64,000 bases of DNA from JAHBXL01 sp964409775 (GCA_964409775.1 CAYPEI010000013.1:1-64000); one strand, 5' to 3'; positions 51,110-60,995 are shown, counted from the stretch's first letter. A program made the numbers and translations. Notes: a model not told the origin generated them from the letters alone.

Positions 51110-54100
51110 TCCTCGTCCTTCATGTCTTCCCTCGCCCGCTCCTTGGCCTTCCGCAGCCGCGACAGCCCGCCCTCCCCCTGGTCCGCCGCCTGCTGGGCCT
51201 GCTGCTTCTGCCCCGAACTTGCCCGCTTCGTGTCGTCAAACTTCGGAACCGCCAGGTTCTCCTTCGCCCCCGCCAGTTCCGCCGCCGACGCCTCGAACTT
51301 CGCCTTCGAGGTCGACTCGTCCGCCCTCGCCGCCATCCGGATCGCCTCGCGCTGCTCCGTCGACGTCGCCTTCGCCGCCATCCCCGCCTGCGCACGCCGA
51401 CGCGCATCCATCAGGTTGCCCATCTGCTCGTTCCCGCGCGACTTGCCCTTGCCCATCCCGCGCCGAATCGCCGCGGCGATCATCTCCGGATCGATCCGCA
51501 CGCGCCGAACCGCCACGTCCACCAGGAACAGCCCGATCGCCAGCAGCGACACCAGCAGCCAGATCGGCCGCAGCGCCACCGGCATCTTCAGGTTGTCCCG
51601 GAGCCACAAGTCGACCGTCGAGGGGTTCGTCGTCAGGTCGATCACCCGCCCCCCCGTCCGCTCCGCCACGATCCGCCCCAGCGCGCCGTTGTCCTGAAGC
51701 GTGCGATATTCATCCGCGAACGGCCGGGTCACCGCCGCCTGCAGGTTCCCTTCCCGCGGCTGGCCGCCCGGCGTTTCCGGCGGCGCGATGTACTTGAAGT
51801 TCGCCACATACGCCCCCGCCTTGTCCGAATCGAACACCCCTTCATACCGCCCCGGCCCGACCTGCCGCAGTTCGACCGGCTGGCTCCCGTTCCCCGGGCC
51901 CACCACGCGCGACATGAACCGCACGAAGTTCAGCCGCTCGCCCTTGTCGTCGAGAGCCTCGATCACCACGCGTGTCTTGTCGCCCAGGTCCTCGGTCATC
52001 ACCCGCATGTCCGCCGACCCGCCCGGCCGCATCATCCACCGCGCGTGCCCCTCCCAGAACGCCTTGTACTTCCCCCACGTCGGCCAACTCTTCGCCCACC
52101 GCTGCCCCGCGTCGGACGTGAACGCGACCGTCTTGCCCAGGCCGTGCTGCCAGTGCGCCAGGATCGGGTCGTTCTCCTTCCCGCGCAGCGTCACGATCGA
52201 CAGCCCGTCCCGGTCCGCCGCGACCACGTACCCCTGGATCGCCGGCACGCTCCCGCCCAGCCCGCGCATCGGCTCGGCCACGGCGTTGACCACCGCCGGC
52301 TGGAAGGGCGCGCCCTCCCAGATCAGCGACCGCTTCACGATCTGCGCTTCCTTGATGAAGATGCTCGGCAGTTCGGCGAACTGCCCCTGGTCCACGATCG
52401 GGTAGAACTTCCCCCCCGTCTGGTCCGAGATCATCTTCATCTGCTGCCCGCTCGGGCCGTTGGCCGTCCGCTCGTGCGGATACACCAGCACCGTCGAGAT
52501 CGAGATCTTCGCGGCGCGGCACATCCCCAGCAGCCCCGTGTTGGTCAACTGCGGGTCCCCGTCGCTCATGATGATCATGTGCCGCGCGCCCGCGTCGGCG
52601 TTCTTCAGCGCGGTGTACGCCATCTGGATCAGCCCGTCGAACGACTGCATGTCCCCGTACGTCAGCGCGTTCATCGCCCGCGTCACCGCGGTCTTGTTCC
52701 CCACCTCGCTCAGCGGGTGCACCCACGTGTCGCCCCGCGAGTACGAATACTCCACCACGCCCACAAGGTCCAGCCGCGACAGGTTGTTGATCGCCGCCAG
52801 GCCCGTCTGCTTCGCCCAGTAGTTCCCCTCCGGCATCTCGCACGAGTGCATCACCAGCACCAGCGCGCCCCGCGGCATCTGCCGCTTCTGCGGCGGGTCG
52901 AGTTTGATCGGCAGCGCATCGGCCAGCGGAGAGCCGATCCACCCGCCCGCGCCGAACGAGTCCGGCCCGCCCACCATCATCAGCCCCCCGCCCAGGTCGT
53001 GCACATACGACTTGAGTTCCTCCTGCATCGTCATCGGGATCACATCCGACGGCGTGTTCACCATGATCACCCCGTCGTACGCCTGCAGTTCCACCAGCGA
53101 CGCCGGCGCCTGCCCCGGCGTCCGCACGTCGCACGCGATCCGCGACTCCGTCAGCGCACGCTGGATGGGCGCCACCTCCTCCGGGTCCGGCGCGATGATC
53201 AGGATCCGCCCCTCGCTCTGCACGAACGTCACCGCCAGCGACTCGTTGTTCTCCTTGATCGCGTCCGCGCCCGGGTCGTCCGGCTCGAACACCGCCCGGA
53301 ACGTCTGCGGGCCCGCCTGCGGCAGCGAGATCGGCACCCACAGCGCGTTCAGCCCCTCGTCCAGCGCGATGTGCCGCGAGAGGTCCGCGCTCCCGGGGTC
53401 AAGGTCCACCGCCTCGCCGTTGATCAGCACCGTCAGCCGGCCCGTCGTCGGCTTGAGCGCGGTGATCAGCACCCGCATGTTCACGTTCTGGCCCATCCGC
53501 GCCGTCGACGGGACCACCACCCGGTCCACGATCACTTCATTCTCGTACTTGTACGGCAGGATCACCACGTCGATCGGCACCCCCGCCGCCGCCGCCGTGT
53601 CCGCGAACGACCGGATGTCCCCGATCGTCTCGTTGAAATCGCTGATGAACAGCAGCCGGTTCGCGCGGTCCGCCGGCTTGGTCGCCATGCCCAGCCGCCC
53701 CGCCTCCGACAGGTTGGTCGCGTCCGTCCCGCCCAGCGTGATCGAGTCGGGCGCATCGTTCGGCGGGCTCGGCAGAACCTGCACGATCGCGTCCCGCCCC
53801 GCCGTGATCTTCGCCATCAGGTCGCCCGGCCGGAACCGCTTCCGCGCCTCCTCCAGCCACGCGTCGGCCGTCTGCCGCAGCGGCTTGGGCACCGACTCGC
53901 TCTCGTCCATCACCACCGTGACGTTCACGTTCTTCGACTCGCGTCGCCACGACGGCTTCGCCAGCGACGCCGCGATCATCACGATCACCACGATCCGCAC
54001 CGCCAGCGCCACCCGCCTCGCCGTCGTCCCCATCCCCGACAGCGTCTGCCGCGCGATCCACACCGCCGCCACGCCGCACGCCGGCGCCAGCAGCAGCCAC

Positions 54101-54150
54101 GCCGGCTGGTCGAAGTGAAACGGGCCGAGGCTCAGGGCTCCGAGTGTCAT
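51094..54150 (-). CDS. Large membrane VWA/GATase-like protein
   Basis: A 1018-residue protein. Two N-terminal helices (WLLLAPACGVAAVWIA and VALAVRIVVIVMIAASLAKP) precede a VWA-like region with VVMDESESVPKPL (DxSxS). A middle part has a second VWA-like domain (HMIIMSDGDPQLTNTGLLGM) and a glutamine amidotransferase-like stretch (GGGLMMVGGPDSFGAGGW). The C-terminus has one helix (IWLLVSLLAIGLFLVDVAV) and a long charged, Ala/Lys-rich cytoplasmic tail with a coiled-coil look. Related to BatB/BatA-type proteins encoded with MoxR. The final residues are encoded by the 7-bp array, so the protein end varies with repeat number. Confidence 0.82.
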   Translation of the reverse strand: MTLGALSLGPFHFDQPAWLLLAPACGVAAVWIARQTLSGMGTTARRVALAVRIVVIVMIAASLAKPSWRRESKNVNVTVVMDESESVPKPLRQTADAWLEEARKRFRPGDLMAKITAGRDAIVQVLPSPPNDAPDSITLGGTDATNLSEAGRLGMATKPADRANRLLFISDFNETIGDIRSFADTAAAAGVPIDVVILPYKYENEVIVDRVVVPSTARMGQNVNMRVLITALKPTTGRLTVLINGEAVDLDPGSADLSRHIALDEGLNALWVPISLPQAGPQTFRAVFEPDDPGADAIKENNESLAVTFVQSEGRILIIAPDPEEVAPIQRALTESRIACDVRTPGQAPASLVELQAYDGVIMVNTPSDVIPMTMQEELKSYVHDLGGGLMMVGGPDSFGAGGWIGSPLADALPIKLDPPQKRQMPRGALVLVMHSCEMPEGNYWAKQTGLAAINNLSRLDLVGVVEYSYSRGDTWVHPLSEVGNKTAVTRAMNALTYGDMQSFDGLIQMAYTALKNADAGARHMIIMSDGDPQLTNTGLLGMCRAAKISISTVLVYPHERTANGPSGQQMKMISDQTGGKFYPIVDQGQFAELPSIFIKEAQIVKRSLIWEGAPFQPAVVNAVAEPMRGLGGSVPAIQGYVVAADRDGLSIVTLRGKENDPILAHWQHGLGKTVAFTSDAGQRWAKSWPTWGKYKAFWEGHARWMMRPGGSADMRVMTEDLGDKTRVVIEALDDKGERLNFVRFMSRVVGPGNGSQPVELRQVGPGRYEGVFDSDKAGAYVANFKYIAPPETPGGQPREGNLQAAVTRPFADEYRTLQDNGALGRIVAERTGGRVIDLTTNPSTVDLWLRDNLKMPVALRPIWLLVSLLAIGLFLVDVAVRRVRIDPEMIAAAIRRGMGKGKSRGNEQMGNLMDARRRAQAGMAAKATSTEQREAIRMAARADESTSKAKFEASAAELAGAKENLAVPKFDDTKRASSGQKQQAQQAADQGEGGLSRLRKAKERAREDMKDEEGTRH

Positions 54151-54180
54151 CCGTCCAGAACTCCCGGAACTCCCCGCCGC

Positions 54181-55278
54181 TCACCGCCGACGCGGCGCGC
54201 TGAACGCCAGCACGCGGTTGTTGCCCGAATCCAGCACGTACGCCGTCTTCTCGAGGATACCAACCGCCCACGGGGCCGCGAGTTCTCCATCCCCGCGCCC
54301 TGCGCGCCCCCACGTCCCCAGCCCCTCCCCGGTCGCAAGGTCAAACCGCTGCACCCGGTTGTTCCCGAACTCGCACACCAGCACCGTCCCGTCCCCCAGC
54401 GACGCCAATCCATATGGATAGCGGAACTCGCCCGGCCCGTCCCCCGGCCGGTCGCGACCGCCATACCACCGGATCAACTCCCCATCCAGCGTGAACCGCC
54501 CCACGCGGTGGTTGTGCGCATCCACCACCACCAGTTCCTGCTTCCCCGACACCGTCTCGATCGAGATCGACTGCGGCCGGTCAAACTCCACATCCCGCGT
54601 GCCCGGCTGCTCATTGTGCCCCGCCCCGAACTTCCCGAAACTCGACACGAACGCCCCGTCCCCGTCGAAGATGTTCACCCGGTCGTTCCCGCCATACTCG
54701 CTGACATACACCCGCTCGATCGCCCTGCCACCGGCCTTCAGAAGCACCGCCACATCCGTCGGATACCGGAACTCCCCCGGCCCCGTCCCATACTTCCCCC
54801 ACGACCGCACCAGCGTCGGCTCGTGCGCCGGATCATGCCGGTCCGCCGCCGGCGGCTGATACACCATCACCCGGTGATAGTGCGTGTCCGCGATGTACAG
54901 CAGTTCTTCGCTCCACCCGCCCGCGCCGTCAGGTCCGGGCGCCACCGTCAGCCCAACCGGCTTGCCCAGGTCGCGCTCCGGCATCTTCCACAGCGCCGCA
55001 CACGCGCCGCTCCGCGGGTCCAGCCCCTGCACGCGCCCAGTCTTGTCGATCACCCATAGCAGCCCCGTCTCGGGCGAAATCCCCACGCCCCGCGGCGAGA
55101 CATCCATCGCCCGCGGATACCCGAACCGCCCCGGCATGTCCCCCAGCCCGCCGAACACCTCCGACACCCGGATCGGCTCCCCGGGCCCAGGCGCCCGGTC
55201 GCACCCCGCCACCGCCGCCGCCAGCGCCATCATCGCCGGCGCGGCCACCCGTCCGCGCACGCCTCGGCGCGCATCCAT
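54181..55278 (-). CDS. NHL-repeat lipoprotein
   Basis: A 365-residue protein. The ATG at 55278 gives a lipoprotein signal ending AAAVAGC. The mature part is a beta-propeller of NHL repeats, for example GPGEFRYPTDVAVLLKAGGR, YVSEYGGNDRVNIFDGDG, GPGEFRYPYGLASLGDGT and VLDSGNNRVLAFS. Such propellers bind ligands or proteins in the envelope. First gene of the operon; 30 bases separate it from the VWA gene. No promoter of its own was seen. Confidence 0.85.
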   Translation of the reverse strand: MDARRGVRGRVAAPAMMALAAAVAGCDRAPGPGEPIRVSEVFGGLGDMPGRFGYPRAMDVSPRGVGISPETGLLWVIDKTGRVQGLDPRSGACAALWKMPERDLGKPVGLTVAPGPDGAGGWSEELLYIADTHYHRVMVYQPPAADRHDPAHEPTLVRSWGKYGTGPGEFRYPTDVAVLLKAGGRAIERVYVSEYGGNDRVNIFDGDGAFVSSFGKFGAGHNEQPGTRDVEFDRPQSISIETVSGKQELVVVDAHNHRVGRFTLDGELIRWYGGRDRPGDGPGEFRYPYGLASLGDGTVLVCEFGNNRVQRFDLATGEGLGTWGRAGRGDGELAAPWAVGILEKTAYVLDSGNNRVLAFSAPRRR

Positions 55279-55720
55279 TGCCGCTCGCCACCCCCGAACA
55301 CGACCTTGCCGGCCGTTCGTCACGCCCAGACTACCTGTACACGTCCGCTCCCGTTGCACCAGCGAAACGGTTCGCCGCGGCCCAAACGGTACGCCGCGAC
55401 ATCCGATCCAGGATCATTCCGATCCGCCGCCGCGGGTTTCGCGCAAACACGGCGCACGTGTAGTTGCCGCCGGGGCAGGTCGCCCGCCCGCCCTCCGCGC
55501 ATCCTGTGGTCTTCTTCGTGCCACGCCCAGCCTGTCCCTGCTCGACTCCCCGCCCTCGTGGTCCACCACTGTTGCGAGTCATTTCGGTGCTTGGCGACCG
55601 TCGACTCTGCGCGGCGCCGAAGACGGCCGGCAAGGGGCAACCGGCTCTTCATCAGTGCCCCTCGCAGAGGGAGGGGTCGGGGAGAGCGCTCTTGACCTCC
55701 AGGCGATCATCGACTCGGCG
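55279..55720. other. Intergenic region without a supported gene
   Basis: A 442-base gap between the NHL lipoprotein start and the PEP-CTERM-like gene end, both on the minus strand. Several short frames exist but none has family-like sequence. A weak hairpin (CCCCTC/GAGGGG, near 55657-55676) without a T-run may lie behind the PEP-CTERM-like gene. I found no convincing promoter for the operon. Confidence 0.4.
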
Positions 55721-56299
55721 TCACGTCCTCCTCCTCCGCATCGCCGCGGCGGCCCCGCCCATCAACAGCACTGCCGCGGCGGAGGGGGCGGGGACGGGGA
55801 TCACTGAGACGTCGTCAAGGTGGAACTCGCCTGGGAAGTAGTCCTGCCCGAACTCCAGCAGGGATCCGGTGATGTTGGAGTGCAGCGAGACCGTGATGTT
55901 CCGCCATTCAAAATAGTTTGAGCCCGACATGAACTGCCCCCACACGACGGCGCCTTCCCACTTCACGAGAAAGGTATCCGGTGACGCAGACGTCCGTCGC
56001 ACCCAGAACGACAACTCGTAATCCGACCCTGCCGTCGTGGGGAGGACCTGGCTCATGAATCGCGTTTGAGTGGAAGACATGATCGCAAAGAACACGCCGC
56101 CATGCGCGGCGTTGTTGCCGATCTGGAAGTACTGCGGATCAGGCTGGCCAAGCGGCACGTTGGGCGGCGCAAACCACGGCGCGAACGCGCCGGACTCGAA
56201 GCCCCCGTTGACAACCAGTTCGGCATTCGTCGCGGAGGCCGCGGCGCCCAGCGTCGCCAACACCCCGAACACAAGCCACCTCCGAACAGTCGATCGCAT
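55721..56299 (-). CDS. Exported PEP-CTERM-like protein (cassette copy 2)
   Basis: A 192-residue protein starting at ATG 56299 with signal WLVFGVLATLGAAASATNAE. It opens with LVVNGGFESGAFAPWF and ends with FHLDDVSVIPVPAPSAAAVL followed by a hydrophobic run and four Arg. It is paralogous to 7135-7719 (shared DPQ-F, QVLPTTAGSDYELSFW-like block, GSLLEFGQ, FHLDDVSV), with about the same length. Divergent from the homologous dockerin-tailed gene at 56529, as in copy 1. Confidence 0.75.
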   Translation of the reverse strand: MRSTVRRWLVFGVLATLGAAASATNAELVVNGGFESGAFAPWFAPPNVPLGQPDPQYFQIGNNAAHGGVFFAIMSSTQTRFMSQVLPTTAGSDYELSFWVRRTSASPDTFLVKWEGAVVWGQFMSGSNYFEWRNITVSLHSNITGSLLEFGQDYFPGEFHLDDVSVIPVPAPSAAAVLLMGGAAAAMRRRRT

Positions 56300-56344
56300 G
56301 GCCGCCTCGTTCTCGAGTATCCGTGCAGGAGCGGGAGATTGCTC

Positions 56345-56373
56345 AGATTACCACCAATTGCACCGCCGGGCAA
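56345..56373 (-). promoter_or_regulatory. Predicted promoter of the 55721-56299 gene
   Basis: On the minus strand TTGCCC (56368-56373) is 17 bases from TAATCT (56345-56350). Spacing and position match the promoter predicted for the copy-1 gene. Confidence 0.45.
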
Positions 56374-56445
56374 TCGCAATCACGAAGGGAGTGAAGGGCG
56401 GGTGGGCTGGGCGGAGTGGAAGAGGATTCCGCGGGCGGCCGAGCA

Positions 56446-56478
56446 CGACTTGCACTCGGGAGAGCCACCGGTTATAAG
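56446..56478 (+). promoter_or_regulatory. Predicted promoter of the 56529-59273 gene
   Basis: TTGCAC (56450-56455) is 17 bases from TATAAG (56473-56478). The -35 is inside CGACTTGCA (56446-56454), the core also found at 7856-7864 and, on the minus strand, at 37526-37534. Confidence 0.6.
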
Positions 56479-56528
56479 ACCACTCGCAGGTTACTTCCGA
56501 CCTCAATGTCCGCTCTGTGGAGGATTAC

Positions 56529-59273
56529 ATGTTGCAAGGTCTCTGTTGCCGCTCCGCATCCATCGTCGCCGCGTTGGTCGGCTGCCTCGTGTCCGTCGCC
56601 CCGGCCGCGGCACAGAACGACGGCCCCTGCTGCCTGCCCGACGGGACGTGGCTCTCGACCTCTCCGTGGAACTGCCACGTGCTCGGGGGGATCTTCAAGG
56701 TGAGCGGCGAGACGCAGCCGACGCCCTGCGGCTCGCTGGAGCCCGGCGTCAGCATGAGCCAGGCGGCGGTGCGGCGGCTGGTGCGGCAGGGCGTGGTCCA
56801 CACGATCTGGAGCGATGCGCAGCCCATCGACCTGTACACGTCCGAGGACCCGGCGATCACGGGCATGTGGAGCCTGCTGGCGACCGGCGCGGTCATCGCG
56901 CCGCAGTTCCATGTCGATCTGCGGGATTACGACGCAAGCAGCATCGGGGCGAACGCGGAGGAGGCGGCCGCCGACGTCATCGACCGCGTCCAGGCCGCGG
57001 AGGTCGCCTGGCACACGGCGCACCCGGCGCTCCCCTTCCACTGGGCGCTGCGCCTGCAGAACCTTGGCCAGTCGCACCGGCACGAGCAGGGCGCGGCGTC
57101 GATGCTGGCGACGTTCTCGAACCACGAGGCGGACCTTCCCACGACCACCGGCGTGGCCCGCGTGGCCCAGAAGGACTACATCGCGCACAGGGGGCACGTC
57201 GGACAGGTCTCGGGCGATTCGTTCCACGTGATCGAGGAGGAGCGGGCGTTCTTCGGCCAGTTCACGAACGCCTATTACACCTCCGGCCCCGCCTCGGTGA
57301 CGATCGACGGGGCGCCCGCCGGGGTCGTGACGGCTTTCAACCCCTCGACCGGCGTCTTCACGCTCAGTGGGGCGGTCCCGCCGGGCGCTGCGGCATTCGC
57401 GATCTCCCGCGGCGATCCGGCGCACCCGCAACGCGGGCTGCTGCCGTGCTACTTCTTCCGCAACGGCGCGATCGAGGTGGGCGAATGGGCGACCACGTTC
57501 TGCGAGTTCATCTCTTCCAACGCGCCCGGACTGCCGCACCCAGTCGCCGTGGTGGTGGGGACCGAGGACATCGGCGAGGTCTCCATCGACTGGTCGAACT
57601 ACGTGGAATACCTGAACGATCCGAAGGCGGGCAACAACAACTTCAAGATCGATGCGAGCCACACGCTGGCGCAGTGGCACTCGGAGTTCGCGGGAGACCT
57701 CGATTTCGACCCACTACCGACAGGTGGTTACAGCCCTGCAAACGGCAACTACCATTCCTACCTGAGCAGCACGTTCATCACGGCGTACAACTACCACCGG
57801 GAGGTGTCGACGTGGCGGCACTTCCGGGGCCTCTGGCCGCGGGCCGGCCTGACGCAGTACATCCTCGGCAAGGGGTACGGGGTGACGCACGACGATGATC
57901 CGTACGAGGTGCCGACCGGGCCGGGCACGGCGTCGCATCACGGCCGGCGGAACTGGAAGGGGAGCGTGTCGTGGGACGCGTACTACTGCATCACCAATCC
58001 GGATCACGGATGGCGCCCGGGCGAGGATGGAGGGGTGCGGCCGATGACCTATGACGCGGCGAGCGTCATGAAAGGGACGGCGGCTTCAGCGACGGGCAGC
58101 CTGTTGGTTGGTGTGCTCAGCGATCCATTCTTCGATCCCGAGAATTATCTGATAGAGAATCACCGCCTTTTCGTCCAGTTCACTTCGGGCGCCAACTCCC
58201 TTGACCGGCGGATCATTGAGGTGACGGCATGGGATGGGGGCACAAACACTTTCACGCTGGCGTCGGCGTTCGAGTACGCCGTCGCTCCGGGTGATGCGTT
58301 CGTCCTTTATTATCCGAGTCTTCAGTATTTCGAATCAGCGGCGAACACGGCGATCTGGCCGACGATGGAGACGTACTGCGACCGTTACGGGCAGGCCGTG
58401 GACCGGTGGGGGTTCGAGGCGACGATGAAGAAGTGGGCCGCGGAGCAGACCCTGCGGCAGACGCGGGCGCTGCCGGACAACCCGTACGCGGTGTACTACT
58501 CGCCGGGGTCGGTTGTCGGGTATGGCCACGCCGGCGGGATCAAGGTCTCGTTCCAGACGACGTACCCGAATGCGCCCTTTACGGCCCAGGACGGCTGGCT
58601 GGGCGGGAGCGACTGGGCGGAGATCGGCATTCAGGCGATGAACTACGGGGTGAGCCACTTCGTTTGGTATCGGCCGAACATCATGGGCGGCGGCGCGGCC
58701 AACGCGAACTTCCTGCCCATCATCGACGCGATCGCGGCCATGCACCAGGCGTACATCACGACCCTGCTGCCCGTGTACATGGGGATGGAGTGCATCGCGG
58801 ACTGGAACCAGGACGGCGTGATCGATCAACTCGACGCCGACAAGTTCGGGAGCGACTGGCTGTCGGGCAAGATCGAGACGGACCTCAACCGCAACGGCCT
58901 GGTCGGGATCCCGGACGGCGATGGAGCGGGCAGCGACATGGACCTCTTTGAGAGCGCCCACCGGTACGGGATTTGCGGGAGCATCCCCGTAATGCACGAC
59001 TGCGACCGGGACGGGATTCCCGATGCGACTGAGATCGCCAACGGCGCGCCCGATCTCAATCTCGACGGCATCCCGGATTCCTGCCAGACCGCCTGCGATG
59101 CCGACTGGTGCCACGACGGCTCGGTGGGGGTGCCGGACATCTTCTGCTTCCTCTCCGACTGGTTCGCCAACGATTCGACCGCCCGCAACTATGGCGGAAC
59201 CCCGGGCGTCCCAGCGATCTTCGCATTCCTGGCAACGTGGTTCGCCACGGGCCAGGGGCCGTGCGTGCCGTAA
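56529..59273 (+). CDS. Large secreted dockerin-tailed protein (cassette copy 2)
   Basis: A 914-residue intact paralogue of the frameshifted gene at 7952-10691. The ATG at 56529 has GGAGG 5 bases upstream. Layout: signal peptide (IVAALVGCLVSVAPAAAQ), Cys-rich CCLPDGTW domain, then conserved blocks PGVSMSQAAVRRLVRQG, STWRHFRGLWPRAGLTQYIL and GSVSWDAYYCI. The C-terminus has calcium-loop-like WNQDGVIDQLDADKFGSDWL and DLNRNGLVGIPDGDGAGSDM, then GVPDIFCFLSDWFAN and GVPAIFAFLATWFATGQG. Probably surface-associated. No catalytic family recognised, although the size and domain order suggest a secreted enzyme or adhesin. Confidence 0.78.
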   Translation: MLQGLCCRSASIVAALVGCLVSVAPAAAQNDGPCCLPDGTWLSTSPWNCHVLGGIFKVSGETQPTPCGSLEPGVSMSQAAVRRLVRQGVVHTIWSDAQPIDLYTSEDPAITGMWSLLATGAVIAPQFHVDLRDYDASSIGANAEEAAADVIDRVQAAEVAWHTAHPALPFHWALRLQNLGQSHRHEQGAASMLATFSNHEADLPTTTGVARVAQKDYIAHRGHVGQVSGDSFHVIEEERAFFGQFTNAYYTSGPASVTIDGAPAGVVTAFNPSTGVFTLSGAVPPGAAAFAISRGDPAHPQRGLLPCYFFRNGAIEVGEWATTFCEFISSNAPGLPHPVAVVVGTEDIGEVSIDWSNYVEYLNDPKAGNNNFKIDASHTLAQWHSEFAGDLDFDPLPTGGYSPANGNYHSYLSSTFITAYNYHREVSTWRHFRGLWPRAGLTQYILGKGYGVTHDDDPYEVPTGPGTASHHGRRNWKGSVSWDAYYCITNPDHGWRPGEDGGVRPMTYDAASVMKGTAASATGSLLVGVLSDPFFDPENYLIENHRLFVQFTSGANSLDRRIIEVTAWDGGTNTFTLASAFEYAVAPGDAFVLYYPSLQYFESAANTAIWPTMETYCDRYGQAVDRWGFEATMKKWAAEQTLRQTRALPDNPYAVYYSPGSVVGYGHAGGIKVSFQTTYPNAPFTAQDGWLGGSDWAEIGIQAMNYGVSHFVWYRPNIMGGGAANANFLPIIDAIAAMHQAYITTLLPVYMGMECIADWNQDGVIDQLDADKFGSDWLSGKIETDLNRNGLVGIPDGDGAGSDMDLFESAHRYGICGSIPVMHDCDRDGIPDATEIANGAPDLNLDGIPDSCQTACDADWCHDGSVGVPDIFCFLSDWFANDSTARNYGGTPGVPAIFAFLATWFATGQGPCVP

Positions 59274-59390
59274 CACAGACCTTCCGGCTGTTTGACGGCA
59301 CGTTCGCGATCAGGAACGCAAGTGCGGCCGTGTGCTCGGGAGGTCAACTCGGCGCAGAGTCGCCGCGCTCGGCCTGTCGGAATATGGGTA

Positions 59391-60995
59391 TCACTCCCGC
59401 CGCCCAACGGCGCGCGAGAGCAGCACCCCGCCGATCACCGCCCCCACCAGCCCGATCCCCGCCATCGTCGCGCCCGCCGCGGCCAACTGGTCCTCCCGCA
59501 GATAGTGCAACTGGTCCAGCAGGTATTGAGCCAGGCTCTCCAGCCCCGGCGGCTGCACTTGCACGCTCGACTCGATCTCGTGCACACTCAGCAGGCCCAG
59601 CGCCACCGCCCCGCCCATCACCACGCCCCACCGCCCGCGAACGCACGCCGCCAGCCAGCCCCGCAGCGTCATCGCCCCGTCGAGTTCCCGCAGCCCGCGA
59701 TGTTCCCGCCCCTCGCTCGTCCCGCTCCACAGCCCGATCAGCACCCCGATGAACGCGAACCGCGCCAGGTGCGTCGCCACCACCAGCGATGCCCCCGAAA
59801 ACGCCGCGCCCTGCGAATACGCGCTCCCCACCAGCACCCCGGGAACCAGCCCCGCGATCGTCAGCCACAGCACCGGCCCGCCGATCCGCCTTGTCCGGTC
59901 CTCTCCCCGGCCGTTGGCCACCGCTACCCACGCCCCCAGCAGCACCAGCGACCCCAGCCCGCCGACCCACGCCCCCGTCCGCGAACTCGCCGCCACGCTC
60001 GCGCCCGCATCCCGCCAGAACCCCGCATACGCCGACGGCTCGCGGATGCTCAGCACAAACAACAGCATCGGCGCTACGACACTCGCCGCCCAGATGCAGC
60101 ACGCCGCGCCCGTCAGCGCCACCGCAGCGACCCCGCGGCGATGATGCACCGGCGGTTCGCAGTTCTCCGGTTCCCCGCCCTCCCGCCCCGGCCCCGGCGG
60201 GATCAGCCGCAGCACGAAGATCGCGCCGGCGACCGCGACCCCCAGCATCGGCAGCGACGCGATCCACACCCCGCGGATGTCCGGCACCCGGTTCATCTCC
60301 GACCACAGCCAGATCGTGTACGTGTTCACCTGCGCCACATGCAGCGGGATCGCCGACCCCGCCATGATCAGCCCGCACAGCGCCGCGGCACGCGCCAGGT
60401 CCCCCCGCAGCATCCGCAACACCTGCCCCGCCCGCATCACACTCGATGCCCCATCCGTCCGCATCGCATCCAGCACACCCTGCGACACCCGCCCCGCCGC
60501 CGGCGCAAGCACCAGCAGCGCCAGCGGCCACACCCACAGCACAAGCCCGCCGATCGCCATGCCGCGCCACGCCCAGACCGATGCCCACGGCGGCGCAACC
60601 GCCAGCGCATCCCCCAGCCAACTCCCCGGCGACCGCAGCAGGTTCCACCCGGCAAAGGCGAGGTAACTCGGCAGCAGCAGGGGGGTCATCCCGATTCCCA
60701 TCGCCCACCCGCGTGCCTTTCCCGACAGCCCCCGCATCCACCACCCCCACACCAGCCCCAGCCCCGCCGCCAGCACGCCGATCAGCGAGCACCACAGCAC
60801 CGTCTGCCCCAGCGCGATCGGCCCCGCCCAGTGCGCAAAGAACCCCACCCGGTCCCCCGCCGCGATGGGCGACTCCATCCCCCACACCCGCCGGAACACC
60901 TGCCCCGCCGGCACGATCACCAGCACCACCGTGATCACCCACAGCAGAGCCGTCCCGTAGTCGGCGGAGGTCAATCGGCGGGCGATGGAGGACAT
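59391..60995 (-). CDS. ABC transporter permease, fused two-domain type
   Basis: A 534-residue protein with about 12 membrane helices in two halves, the layout of fused iron(III)/thiamine-type permeases (FbpB/ThiP). Each half has a cytoplasmic EAA-like loop (for example DAMRTDGASSVMRAGQVLRM and LRELDGAMTLRGWLAACVRG). The ATG at 60995 is chosen since the extra upstream codons are unlike a membrane protein start. No ATPase or binding-protein gene is adjacent, so partners and substrate are unknown. Divergent from the peptidase gene at 61094. Confidence 0.8.
   Translation of the reverse strand: MSSIARRLTSADYGTALLWVITVVLVIVPAGQVFRRVWGMESPIAAGDRVGFFAHWAGPIALGQTVLWCSLIGVLAAGLGLVWGWWMRGLSGKARGWAMGIGMTPLLLPSYLAFAGWNLLRSPGSWLGDALAVAPPWASVWAWRGMAIGGLVLWVWPLALLVLAPAAGRVSQGVLDAMRTDGASSVMRAGQVLRMLRGDLARAAALCGLIMAGSAIPLHVAQVNTYTIWLWSEMNRVPDIRGVWIASLPMLGVAVAGAIFVLRLIPPGPGREGGEPENCEPPVHHRRGVAAVALTGAACCIWAASVVAPMLLFVLSIREPSAYAGFWRDAGASVAASSRTGAWVGGLGSLVLLGAWVAVANGRGEDRTRRIGGPVLWLTIAGLVPGVLVGSAYSQGAAFSGASLVVATHLARFAFIGVLIGLWSGTSEGREHRGLRELDGAMTLRGWLAACVRGRWGVVMGGAVALGLLSVHEIESSVQVQPPGLESLAQYLLDQLHYLREDQLAAAGATMAGIGLVGAVIGGVLLSRAVGRRE

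Noticed and set aside
51076..55059. A 1327-codon plus-strand frame
   Set aside because: Complement of the VWA and NHL genes, extremely Arg/His/Pro-rich, no start context. Antisense shadow.
55306..55695. Short frames in the gap between the NHL lipoprotein and PEP-CTERM-like genes
   Set aside because: No recognisable sequence, overlapping frames on both strands, no start context.
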